Shown here piece by piece: positions 45,025 through 51,977 of a DNA stretch of 59,265 bases (its first letter is position 1; each line of letters starts with the position of its first letter). The DNA is from JAJFTV01 sp964426355 (GTDB taxonomy: Bacteria; Chloroflexota; Anaerolineae; Anaerolineales; Anaerolineaceae). Under the pieces are notes generated by a model that saw only the letters and a list, made by a program, of their open reading frames with translations, was not told the DNA's origin and searched no databases. The DNA lies in NCBI GenBank assembly GCA_964426355.1, contig CAYRRA010000002.1, positions 1 through 59,265 on the forward strand. The letters are read 5' to 3'. The position numbers were made by a program, and so were the translations under genes.

Positions 45025-45846
45025 TTACCCTTCTTTGTCTTTCTTCTTCGTTAAAATCCTAATCTGGTTTTCAAGGAAGTCGATGATATCCGAAAAATCT
45101 TCCTGGTGAATATCTTCCGAGCGGCTGACACCGCTGAGACGGGTAATATCCATGTATATTCCAGGGAACGGCTTGGGGACACCCTGCTCCTGAAGCAGGC
45201 TGCCCAGGGTAGATACGGTGACGCGGAGCTGACCGAGTTGTTCGGGGGTAAGGCGCGCTTTAGGACCCGCTATAGCGTCGATGCGCTTCACCTGTTGGCG
45301 TAAATTGCCAAACGCCTCACGAATCTCATTGACCTTCTCTTCATGCGCCTGGCGAATGATAGCCAGCTCCTCTTCGACTTTTTTTGAGATGGTTTCCTCA
45401 AACACCTCTTGTTCCACCACCATCCGGCTGATAGATGCGCGCAGGAAATTAATCTCACCGCGCTCGCTGATGCCGAAGTGTTCCGCCAAAACAGATGCGC
45501 TCTCCATCTGGAAGGTTTCCAGTATCTCGCGGGCTTCGTCGTTCTGGATGCGGTCCAAATCGATCCCGACCAGAAACGATGGGAAAGCAAACGCATCCAG
45601 GCAAAGCGTGGGCTGCGGTCCGCCAGGCGTGGTCAGTAAAATGGTGGCGGTAAAAGGCTCGAAGAAACTCTTCTTTCGCTGCAACCTTCTGCGTTGAGCG
45701 CGTTGATCCAACCCAAAGGCATCGCAAAAGGATCGGATGGAGACGTATCCTTTGCCATCCTTTAGATCTGCGGTTGCAATTTCCCTTCCTCGGAAGAGAA
45801 TACTGCGCTCTTGCTGTGGTATAAATACTTTCGTTAACTCTGTCAT
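45025..45846 (-). CDS. Phage antirepressor-like protein (P22_AR_N type)
   Basis: 273 residues. N-terminal domain (about 5-115) fits the P22 AR-N/Bro-N type: 'ILFRGREIATADLKDGKGYVSIRSFCDAFGLD', 'RLQRKKSFFEPF', 'LCLDAFAFPSFLVGIDLDRI'. A long coiled coil follows (about 140-200, 'VEEELAIIRQAHEEKVNEIREAFGNLRQQVKR'), then a C-terminal region ending in lysine-rich TKKKDKEG. Antirepressors of this type relieve phage or plasmid repression, or regulate DNA transfer. It is the first gene of a minus-strand operon, so its promoter lies in the repeat-rich region 45847-46334. Confidence 0.82.
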   Translation of the reverse strand: MTELTKVFIPQQERSILFRGREIATADLKDGKGYVSIRSFCDAFGLDQRAQRRRLQRKKSFFEPFTATILLTTPGGPQPTLCLDAFAFPSFLVGIDLDRIQNDEAREILETFQMESASVLAEHFGISERGEINFLRASISRMVVEQEVFEETISKKVEEELAIIRQAHEEKVNEIREAFGNLRQQVKRIDAIAGPKARLTPEQLGQLRVTVSTLGSLLQEQGVPKPFPGIYMDITRLSGVSRSEDIHQEDFSDIIDFLENQIRILTKKKDKEG

Positions 45847-46334
45847 TCGTAAAGAAAAACCTCCCAGAAACTCTCTGTCACCTTAAGAAGCTGTCGGGCG
45901 TTCCTGTGACCCGAAAAAGGTTTTTTCTTCCAATTAATATCGTTATTATTGGAAGAAATAATGTTTTTGTGGGGTGTATATCTGGTGGTGGCGAACCGAT
46001 GTTCTCCTGTCTGTGTGCATTTTCTCAAAAAAAACGTGTTCTTTTGCACCGATGACCTTTTTTTAAGGTTTGAATATGTTAAAACCATCCATTCTTACAA
46101 GTTTCTAAACGTTAAAACACTTCGTGATAAAAATGTTCTAACGTTAAAACATCAAGTGAAAAGTAATCGAAAACGGACCCATGAATGCGGATACAGATTG
46201 ACGCCATAGCAGAACAGTCTCCAATACACCCGAAAGGGATTGCATTTATCCCTTTTGATACAGCTACACCTTCGACGACGATGTTCAGTTATAAATGTGC
46301 TGGTAACTCAACAAATAATAACAATAATGCAGAT
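45847..46334. other. 488-base A/T-rich repeat region, candidate replication origin
   Basis: No reading frame worth calling. It holds the promoter of the antirepressor operon. A stem-loop with arms TTCTTCCAAT / ATTGGAAGAA spans 45925-45957. Two near-identical direct repeats lie at 46103-46159, and GTTAAAAC occurs at 46078, 46111 and 46143, a period of 33 and 32 bases. An inverted repeat AAAGGGAT / ATCCCTTT (46233-46255) marks the right side. Long runs of A and T stand out from the flanking GC-rich genes. The neighbours are a DnaA-N protein and partition genes, so an origin is plausible but unproved. Confidence 0.55.
46103..46159 (+). repeat. Two direct repeats with 33-base period (iteron-like)
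   Basis: TTCTAAACGTTAAAACACTT (46103-46122) and TTCTAACGTTAAAACATCAA (46136-46155) share TTCTAA(A)CGTTAAAACA, and both are followed by GTGA after a short gap. A third, weaker copy of the core GTTAAAAC is at 46078. The 33-base period equals three helical turns, so proteins would line up on one face. Confidence 0.6.
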
Positions 46335-46655
46335 TTAGCCGATCATCTTCTCGACAATTTCATCTAATGAAGAGGTTGTGCCACTGGCTGACATAGTACC
46401 AAGGCGTGCTGTGCAAATGCGTGTTAGAATACCGACCGTCTCCCCCATAGAAACTTTCCGCCCTAACAGATGACTGAAACGCTCTTGCCAGTTTTCGATT
46501 TCAGTGATCTCGCCTTGCGATAAGGTTAATCCCACTTTGCGGCGCGGGATCGGCGCAGGTGGGCGACCTGGGGAGCGCGTTGTCACATTCCCCACAGCCC
46601 GGCGTGCTTCATATAACTGTACCCATGCAGGTTTATTACTTGGAGACTCTGTCAT
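46335..46655 (-). CDS. Ribbon-helix-helix-like small DNA-binding protein
   Basis: 106 residues. A basic, proline-rich stretch (TRSPGRPPAPIPRRK, AT-hook-like PGRPP) precedes a segment with RHH form: a short strand KVGLTLS, helix 'GEITEIENWQERFSHLLG', turn, helix 'SMGETVGILTRICTARL'. The first four bases overlap the AAA+ ATPase stop (ATGA), so it is translated with it. It may recruit the ATPase to DNA or regulate the module. RHH assignment is by pattern only. Confidence 0.6.
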   Translation of the reverse strand: MTESPSNKPAWVQLYEARRAVGNVTTRSPGRPPAPIPRRKVGLTLSQGEITEIENWQERFSHLLGRKVSMGETVGILTRICTARLGTMSASGTTSSLDEIVEKMIG

Positions 46656-47476
46656 CCTTGCATTACCTCGCGAATGATATCGATCGTGATGGTGCTTTCA
46701 TCACTTTGCAGCAGAAAATCAGTAGCCAGAGCGCATAACCGGATAATCTCACGCGGAATCCCTTGCGAATGCTCATACAACAGTTCAAAAGCATCGTCAT
46801 CAATCAAGGGCTCCGTACGCCCGGCAACCGTCAAACGGAACAAGACCATCTGCAAAGCGCTTGAAAGCGTTAGAGGAGGGAGCGAAAGACGCACAAAGAC
46901 GCGGGCATTCACGGCTTTATTGGCTTCAAACAGCGGGCGCATCTCGCTTTGCCCAAAAGCCAGAACCTGTACGACTTTTGCATCATAATCAAAATTATAA
47001 AGACGCTGGATCACTTCAAGCGCCTCGTGGTCCATCAATTGAGCATCATCCAACAGTACGACAACGTTTTTCCCGGCGGTGAATGAATCAGCCATCACCT
47101 GTTCGAGACCATCCATTTGGCGTTGAAAACTACGCTGTGGAGGAACATCCAGTGCTTTGGAAATCTGCCTGGCAGCATCCATCGCCGACTTAAATGCAGC
47201 CGTGTGAATATAACAAATTCGAATGGAGCTATCATCGGCATAGACATCATATAACCGCCGGGCAAGAGAACTTTTCCCCATTCCCATGCCGCCGGTAATC
47301 ATCGCCAATCCGCGCCTGCGGGTGATCACCCCTTGTGCCTGGCGATAAACTGCCAGGTGTTCCGGACCAAGATACAAATAACGAGGATCGGCTGAAAGCT
47401 TGAATGGGTCTTCTGTCAATCCGAGACGTTCAAGATGCACCAATCGCCAGTCTTTATCACTCAATGTATCCAACAT
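46652..47476 (-). CDS. ExeA/TniB-like AAA+ ATPase
   Basis: 274 residues. The opening 'LERLGLTEDPFKLSADPRYLYLGPEH' is typical of ExeA-type ATPases. Walker A is TGGMGMGKSSLARR, Walker B VVLLDDAQLMD, sensor 1 in VLAFGQSEMR, and 'SQGIPREIIRLCALATDFLL' is the sensor 2/lid helix. Proteins of this group load or regulate other complexes; relatives include TniB/TnsC in transposition and ExeA/GspA in secretion. No transposase or secretion genes are next door, and a ParA-ParB pair is divergent. I use ATG 47476, nine bases after GGAGG; ATG 47482 is the alternative. Confidence 0.87.
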   Translation of the reverse strand: MLDTLSDKDWRLVHLERLGLTEDPFKLSADPRYLYLGPEHLAVYRQAQGVITRRRGLAMITGGMGMGKSSLARRLYDVYADDSSIRICYIHTAAFKSAMDAARQISKALDVPPQRSFQRQMDGLEQVMADSFTAGKNVVVLLDDAQLMDHEALEVIQRLYNFDYDAKVVQVLAFGQSEMRPLFEANKAVNARVFVRLSLPPLTLSSALQMVLFRLTVAGRTEPLIDDDAFELLYEHSQGIPREIIRLCALATDFLLQSDESTITIDIIREVMQG

Positions 47477-47533
47477 AGTCATTTTCCTCCACGACAAGAA
47501 AATTATCGCGCTAAAAGGAGTTAAATGCAATTT

Positions 47534-47605
47534 AATTAAGCTAATTATACTATCAACTGTTAAAAGTTAGCGTAATTTATTGATTTAAAAGCCGAATTAT
47601 GCTAA
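47534..47605. promoter_or_regulatory. Three copies of TTAGCNTAATT in the ATPase/parA divergent promoter
   Basis: TTAGCTTAATT (minus, 47534-47544), TTAGCGTAATT (plus, 47567-47577), TTAGCATAATT (minus, 47595-47605). They differ only at one position and are spaced 33 and 28 bases centre to centre, in alternate orientation. The region between the two divergent genes is A/T rich. This is the layout of an autoregulated operator; ParA, ParB or the RHH-like protein are candidate binders. Confidence 0.6.
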
Positions 47606-47671
47606 GATTGGCACAGGTGAGGGTACCTTGATGCATGAAATTTCCCAAAATTACAAAAACTGAGGCGAAAT

Positions 47672-48538
47672 ATGGCTGTTGTGATTACGATAGCAAATGA
47701 AAAAGGAGGCGTCGGAAAAACCACTACTGGCGTGAACCTGGCTGCTGGTCTATCACTTCGGCTTTCGGAGCTGCAGCCCGCGGGCAGGGTTTTACTGGTA
47801 GATTTAGACCCGCAAGGGCACGCCTTGCTGGCGACCGCCTACAACAGCCACGATGCACCGGCGAATCAATCATTGGCTGCTTTGCTGGTAGAAAGCCCTC
47901 CGCCATCCATACAACCGCTGCTGCGCCGCGGGATGCATCACCCGAACCTGTATTTTCTGCCGGGCAACCGCACTGCTATGGTAGAGGCTGCCCGCATCAT
48001 GCCCACTTTAATGGCGAACGAAAACCGCCTGCGACGCGCATTGGAGCCAATCCAATCCCACTTTGCTTACATAATCATTGACACACCTCCGGCTACCGGC
48101 GACCTGTTAATTAACGGACTGGTTGCTGCAACGCACGTGCTCATTCCGGTCGAATCCAGTTACCTGGGCGTATCCGGATTGCGCGAGCTTCAACACACGA
48201 TTGATGAAGTCAGACAGCACTTCAGCCCACATCTCAGCATCCTGGGGTATCTTCCCACGCTGTGCGACGAACAACGCAGCGAAACCCAGGAAATCCTGAC
48301 GGAACTACAGCAACGCTACCCCGAAAAAGTCTATTCTCCCATCCACAAATCCGCTGACCTGGCGTATTCTCACTCGGCGCACATGGATGTGTTTACTTAC
48401 CGCCCACCCCGGCAGCGGCTCGCAGGGCAGCTTGCTTCCAGCTCGCGTGCCACTCAGGAATACGGTCAGCTTGTGGAAGATGTGCTTTCGCAAACCTGGC
48501 ACCTTCTACAAAGCAACCATAAAAACAAGAAAGGCTGA
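47672..48538 (+). CDS. parA: ParA-family partition ATPase (first copy)
   Basis: 288 residues. Deviant Walker A KGGVGKTT near residue 12, the Walker A' motif VDLDPQG, and Walker B-like 'IIIDTPPATGDLLING'. No DNA-binding N-terminal extension, so it is a short ParA. It hydrolyses ATP to move or position DNA-bound ParB cargo. The ParB-like gene begins three bases after its stop, so they are one operon. The sequence carries an extra linker between the Walker motifs (ALL..RLSELQPAG). It is divergent from the ExeA-like ATPase. A second ParA is encoded 1.5 kb to the right. Confidence 0.92.
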   Translation: MAVVITIANEKGGVGKTTTGVNLAAGLSLRLSELQPAGRVLLVDLDPQGHALLATAYNSHDAPANQSLAALLVESPPPSIQPLLRRGMHHPNLYFLPGNRTAMVEAARIMPTLMANENRLRRALEPIQSHFAYIIIDTPPATGDLLINGLVAATHVLIPVESSYLGVSGLRELQHTIDEVRQHFSPHLSILGYLPTLCDEQRSETQEILTELQQRYPEKVYSPIHKSADLAYSHSAHMDVFTYRPPRQRLAGQLASSSRATQEYGQLVEDVLSQTWHLLQSNHKNKKG

Positions 48539-48541
48539 GTT

Positions 48542-49720
48542 ATGTCCCCTGCTGCTTCCAAACGTAAACGGCATAGTGCATTCGATGATTTTCCCCACGC
48601 AAACCCTTTGCCGGAAGAAAACCTGAACACAGCCGCCGACAACGGCACTCAGATATCGCCACCGCTTGCGCAAGTTCAGCCGCCCACAGTGGAACGCATT
48701 GAACGGCTTAAACCCAGCCAGATGATCCCCGACCGCTTTCAGCCGCGCCGGCTTTTACCGACCGGTATCCGCGAGCCCTTCTTCAGTGGTGAAATCGATT
48801 GTTACCAGGCGTCTGTGCGCTGGCTTGCGCTTTCTCGCCAGGACAGCGCTTACCGGGGAGAGGTCGAGCGATTGTTATCTATGGGCTCCTCTTTTGAAGA
48901 CCACGGACAGATCAAGCCCATCACCGGTTCATGGGTAAACACCAGCGACGGGCGTTATCTGTTTCTGATCGAAACCGGTGAACGAAGGTTCTGGGCGGCT
49001 TGCCTGAGTGCAGTTTCAGAACACATGGAGGACGAGCCATTGCTGCGGGTTGAAGTAATCGCCCAACCTTCTCGCCAGCGACAGGTGTTGGAAAATCGCC
49101 ACGCTGAGCCCCCTTCGGCTGTGGGACAGGCGTGCGAAATTGCCTCGCTCATCCTGTCCGAAATCGGAATTGGCACACCGGAAGAACTGAACGATGAATT
49201 TGATTACTTCCGCCAGGCGCGCTCACAGCGTATGCCTGCTGGTTTGTGGGAAAAAATCACGCCGGTCATGCAGCTCACCCGCCCGCGCATGGTGCAGTTG
49301 CTCAACATTCTGCAGTTCCCCACCCCATTACTGGAAATGGCAGACCGCTATCGGCTGCCGGAACGCGTCCTGCGTGAAGTCCTGGCTTTACCTGAGGAAA
49401 AATGGGAAAAAATGCTTCTGCTCAGCATCCAAAACCAGCTAACCTCCGATGATATTGCCGGGCTTTCGAATAGCCCCGTGTCCAACGAGAAAAACCAGCC
49501 AGCGCAGTCTTCGTCTCCTACTCGCAAACCCCCCGCACTAATTGCCGCCAGCGGCTTGCGACGGTTTGCCAATACACTCTACCGACTGGATGAAATCAAC
49601 CGGGAACAGGCTTTGGACGAACTCGCCGACGAGATTGCGGTATCCGGCGAATCGGAAAGCCTTCTAAACCTGTTCAACGAGCTCTCGCTGTTAATTCAAG
49701 CGCGCATCAACCGGCGCTAA
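48542..49720 (+). CDS. parB: ParB-family partition protein (first copy)
   Basis: 392 residues. The ParB-N CTPase domain has ETGERRFWAA (box II, usually GERRYRA) and ENRHAEPPSAVGQA (box III, usually ENxQRxDLxPxExA); the box III residues QRxDL are not kept. A helix-turn-helix follows at about 235-285 ('LTRPRMVQLLNILQFPTPLLEMADRYRLP' in two pieces). The first 55 residues are a low-complexity leader, and about 300-330 is a Pro/Ser linker. ParB binds a centromere-like site and spreads or clamps there. The altered box III may mean changed CTP use. A perfect 30-bp palindrome follows its stop by five bases. Confidence 0.86.
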   Translation: MSPAASKRKRHSAFDDFPHANPLPEENLNTAADNGTQISPPLAQVQPPTVERIERLKPSQMIPDRFQPRRLLPTGIREPFFSGEIDCYQASVRWLALSRQDSAYRGEVERLLSMGSSFEDHGQIKPITGSWVNTSDGRYLFLIETGERRFWAACLSAVSEHMEDEPLLRVEVIAQPSRQRQVLENRHAEPPSAVGQACEIASLILSEIGIGTPEELNDEFDYFRQARSQRMPAGLWEKITPVMQLTRPRMVQLLNILQFPTPLLEMADRYRLPERVLREVLALPEEKWEKMLLLSIQNQLTSDDIAGLSNSPVSNEKNQPAQSSSPTRKPPALIAASGLRRFANTLYRLDEINREQALDELADEIAVSGESESLLNLFNELSLLIQARINRR

Positions 49721-49725
49721 CCCCC

Positions 49726-49755
49726 AAAAAAGTGTAACCATGGTTACACTTTTTT
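49726..49755. promoter_or_regulatory. Perfect 30-bp palindrome after parB (possible parS-like site or terminator)
   Basis: AAAAAAGTGTAACCA and its exact reverse complement meet with no loop (49726-49740, 49741-49755). It starts five bases past the parB stop. The second partition operon ends at the same motif (51205-51232), with the centre changed from CATG to CGCG. Both positions co-vary, so the dyad is under selection. It could be a Rho-independent terminator (six T at each end) or a partition site. Confidence 0.65.
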
Positions 49756-49843
49756 GTATAAATCTTGCCCCTTTTCACCTGACTCATATAAACACTCATC
49801 CATCCACTCCATGCAGGAAAAATCAGCATGTTTTTTGTTTTTA

Positions 49844-49936
49844 GGGGCGACCCTGGAATTCGTTGTAGAGGCGACCCTATGAGGCGACCCTACATAAAAC
49901 CAGGGACGACCCTTGTTTTATTATTGGGGCGACCCT
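49844..49936 (+). repeat. Five direct repeats GRGRCGACCCT, candidate centromere of the second partition system
   Basis: Copies at 49844-49854 (GGGGCGACCCT), 49868-49878 and 49881-49891 (GAGGCGACCCT), 49903-49913 (GGGACGACCCT) and 49926-49936 (GGGGCGACCCT). All point the same way. Start-to-start distances are 24, 13, 22 and 23 bases, so three of four are about two helical turns. They lie directly upstream of the second parA. In type Ib partition systems the RHH partner binds just such direct repeats upstream of parA, as centromere and operator. Confidence 0.75.
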
Positions 49937-50028
49937 AAGACTCAGAGCATGTTACAATTTGTACACACGGAATTTGCGGTTAGAGCATCGCTGCACTCTT
50001 ATTTGTATTTTTATTCGCATGGAGGCAC

Positions 50029-50802
50029 ATGAAGGTTATCTCCTTTGCCAATCAAAAAGGCGGGGTTGGGAAAACCACCACCGCGGTTACCCTTGCAGCA
50101 GGGCTCGCCCTGCAGGATTACCGCACTCTGCTAATCGACCTCGACCCGCAGGGACATATTGCTTTTTCGTTTGGCATTGAAAAATCTCCTGGTCTGTACC
50201 GCTGCGTGGTAAACGGTGAACCCTTGAAAAAGGTCGTTGTACCGGTAAGACCTAACCTGGACATCCTGCCCAGTGATAAGCGCACCGAACAGGTGAAACG
50301 GCACATCACCCTTTCCGATTTTCGTGAAAACGTGATGATTGAGCTGTTGGATAAATCGGGTTATGACGTGGTGATGATGGATATGGCGCCTTCGCTGGAT
50401 GTCTTGCACATCAACGGGCTGGTTGCCAGCGATTGGGTCATCATTCCAACCCGGCTGGATGCGATGGCAGTGGATGGCGTGAAAGAGATATTGCTCACCA
50501 TGGGCGAGGTTACAAGGCGTGGGTATCCATTTCAGGGATACAGCATTCTACCCACTTTCTTCGACCGCACCACGCGTGAGACGCTCGTACAATTTCAGGA
50601 TATCGTCAAAACCTTTGGGCAGCGCGTCTGGCCCCCCATCCCGCAGGACACGCGCACCCGAGAAGCCACCGCGTACGGTAAAACCCTGTGGGAATACACC
50701 GCTAACTCAGCGGTGATGGTCGGTTATTCAAACGGACGTTCCCGACTGGGCGGTTATCAGCAAATTCTAAAAAGAACGATTGAGGTGATCCATGAGCAAT
50801 GA
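50029..50802 (+). CDS. ParA-family ATPase (second copy, type Ib-like)
   Basis: 257 residues, short ParA. KGGVGKTT near residue 10, IDLDPQGH, and MMDMAPSLDVLHING. It lacks a helix-turn-helix extension. It differs clearly from the first ParA in sequence and in partner: the next gene overlaps it by 11 bases and encodes an RHH-like protein instead of ParB. This is the ParF-ParG type layout (type Ib). The five upstream repeats would be the partition site. Start ATG 50029 follows GGAGG. It would move a replicon or other cargo. Confidence 0.9.
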   Translation: MKVISFANQKGGVGKTTTAVTLAAGLALQDYRTLLIDLDPQGHIAFSFGIEKSPGLYRCVVNGEPLKKVVVPVRPNLDILPSDKRTEQVKRHITLSDFRENVMIELLDKSGYDVVMMDMAPSLDVLHINGLVASDWVIIPTRLDAMAVDGVKEILLTMGEVTRRGYPFQGYSILPTFFDRTTRETLVQFQDIVKTFGQRVWPPIPQDTRTREATAYGKTLWEYTANSAVMVGYSNGRSRLGGYQQILKRTIEVIHEQ

Positions 50803-51187
50803 ACGCCTGACCCGTAAACCCGTGCTGGACCCGGCTGTGGCAGATTTGCTTTCAAACATGGAGCAAAAACACAGCGATGCCCAGCTCACGCGTAGCGAAC
50901 GGCGCAAACGCAACCGTGAGCGCGCCAAGATCGAAGCCCGGCGCGAACAGCGTGTAACGTATGACCTGCCGCCCGCCTTACGCCAGCACATTAAACTGCT
51001 GGCAGAAAAGGAACGTCTGCCTGCCAGCCAACTGGTTACCCTGGCATTGATCCGCTTCCTGAAAGACCTGGAAGAACAAAAGATTGACCTTTCGATTTTT
51101 AAAGAGCCATCGCAAAGCCCGCGTTATGACTGGAACCTGGTTTTTCCGGAAGAGATGCTGCCACCCATGCCCAAAACCCGCCGCTAA
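50792..51187 (+). CDS. Ribbon-helix-helix partner of ParA2 (ParG-like)
   Basis: 131 residues. A mobile basic N-terminus (about 35-55, 'RSERRKRNRERAKIEARREQR') is followed by an RHH fold: strand RVTYDLP, helix 'ALRQHIKLLAEKERLP', helix 'SQLVTLALIRFLKDLEEQ'. A C-terminal tail (KTRR end) has no family. Type Ib partner proteins (ParG, Omega, CopG-like) have this plan: a flexible basic tail that stimulates ParA and an RHH domain that binds the centromere repeats. The start overlaps parA2 by 11 bases. It ends 17 bases before a second palindrome. Confidence 0.82.
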   Translation: MSNERLTRKPVLDPAVADLLSNMEQKHSDAQLTRSERRKRNRERAKIEARREQRVTYDLPPALRQHIKLLAEKERLPASQLVTLALIRFLKDLEEQKIDLSIFKEPSQSPRYDWNLVFPEEMLPPMPKTRR

Positions 51188-51204
51188 ATATCCAGACTGT
51201 TGAT

Positions 51205-51232
51205 AAAAAGTGTAACCGCGGTTACACTTTTT
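51205..51232. promoter_or_regulatory. Perfect 28-bp palindrome after the second partition operon
   Basis: AAAAAGTGTAACCG meets its exact reverse complement (51205-51218, 51219-51232) and two further T follow. It differs from the palindrome after parB only in the four central bases (CGCG versus CATG) and by one A/T pair at the ends. Confidence 0.65.
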
Positions 51233-51271
51233 TTGCTGCCAGAGGTGCAGCATTTAACCTGTGAAAATCAG

Positions 51272-51285
51272 CGGTTATCCACTCG
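51272..51285 (+). repeat. 14-bp sequence also present inverted at 43436-43449 (DnaA-box-like)
   Basis: CGGTTATCCACTCG at 51272-51285; its exact reverse complement is at 43436-43449. Both contain TTATCCACT, one change from the DnaA box TTATCCACA. They bracket the replication/partition module (43.4-51.3 kb). The left copy overlaps the first bases of the terminator at 43445. They may be initiator binding sites, ends of an insertion, or a coincidence. Confidence 0.4.
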
Positions 51286-51387
51286 TCTTTTTTCTTAATT
51301 GACCAACACTTTATTAAATGCTACAATCGAATTGTTCATTTTATTGAACACGGTTTGCTTTCGGTAAACAATCAAAAGGATCGCCTT

Positions 51388-51954
51388 ATGAACCGTAGCG
51401 ATGAAACCGTTCAAGATGAACCTCTCACCGAAATTAGCGACCTGGGTGAAAAAATCAACCATCTGCGCATCATGCAGGGGATGAGCGTGCATGAGTTAGC
51501 GCGGCTTTCTGGCGTCAGTGCCGGGATGATCAGCCAGATTGAGCGAGGGATTGCCAACCCATCCTTCAACGTTATTTCTCGCCTCGCTTCTGCGCTAAAT
51601 TTTCAGCTTGGCATTCTTTTTGAACAAAAAAATCCACAAAGAAAAGGCTGTGTAATTCGCAAAACCGACCGGCAGCGCATTAACGTCCCCGATCCCAACT
51701 TCCTCTTTGAACTGCTCACCCCAAACCTGGGATATGACCTGGAGTTTGTTTGGGTCGAATCCGCACCGGGTTCAACCACACAGGATTCTCCCTTTTCTCA
51801 TGAAGGGCAGGAANNNNNNNNNNNNNNNNNNNNNNNNNNNNNNNNNNNNNNNNNNNNNNNNNNNNNNNNNNNNNNNNNNNNNNNNNNNNNNNNNNNNNNN
51901 NNNNNNNNNNNNNGCGTGCTGTCCGTTTGGGCAATCACCCCGCCCACTTTTTGA
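51388..51954 (+). CDS. XRE-family regulator with C-terminal cupin, interrupted by an assembly gap
   Basis: An N-terminal XRE helix-turn-helix (LGEKINHLRIMQGMSVHELA through SGVSAGMISQIERGIANPS) is followed by the start of a cupin domain (GCVIRKTDRQRINVPDPN). The middle of the cupin is lost in 100 N (51814-51913). After the gap the frame ends VLSVWAITPPTF, the normal terminus of the family, so the gene itself is probably intact. It begins at ATG 51388 with AAGGAT upstream. Such regulators bind a small ligand in the cupin. It precedes the M20 amidohydrolase by 23 bases and so likely controls that gene and the transporter after it. Confidence 0.85.
   Translation: MNRSDETVQDEPLTEISDLGEKINHLRIMQGMSVHELARLSGVSAGMISQIERGIANPSFNVISRLASALNFQLGILFEQKNPQRKGCVIRKTDRQRINVPDPNFLFELLTPNLGYDLEFVWVESAPGSTTQDSPFSHEGQEXXXXXXXXXXXXXXXXXXXXXXXXXXXXXXXXXXVLSVWAITPPTF
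51814..51913. other. Assembly gap of 100 N inside the XRE-cupin gene
   Basis: Exactly 100 N, a standard placeholder; true length is unknown. The flanks share no overlap. The protein pattern suggests a gap of roughly similar size, since only the middle of one cupin domain is missing. Confidence 0.95.
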
Positions 51955-51977
51955 TTCACTATCTTAAGGAGCCTCTT

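Larger units (their letters stand above)
49721..50028. other. 308-base intergenic region between the two partition operons
   Basis: No gene. It contains the palindrome at 49726-49755 and the five GRGRCGACCCT repeats at 49844-49936, both listed separately. The remaining A/T-rich sequence before the second parA start carries the likely promoter (TTGTACACACGG near 49958) but no convincing consensus pair. The parA2 ribosome site is GGAGG at 50020-50024. Confidence 0.6.

Noticed and set aside
49844..49936. CRISPR-like array
   Set aside because: Repeats are only 11 bp, spacers 2-13 bases and uneven, and no cas genes are present.
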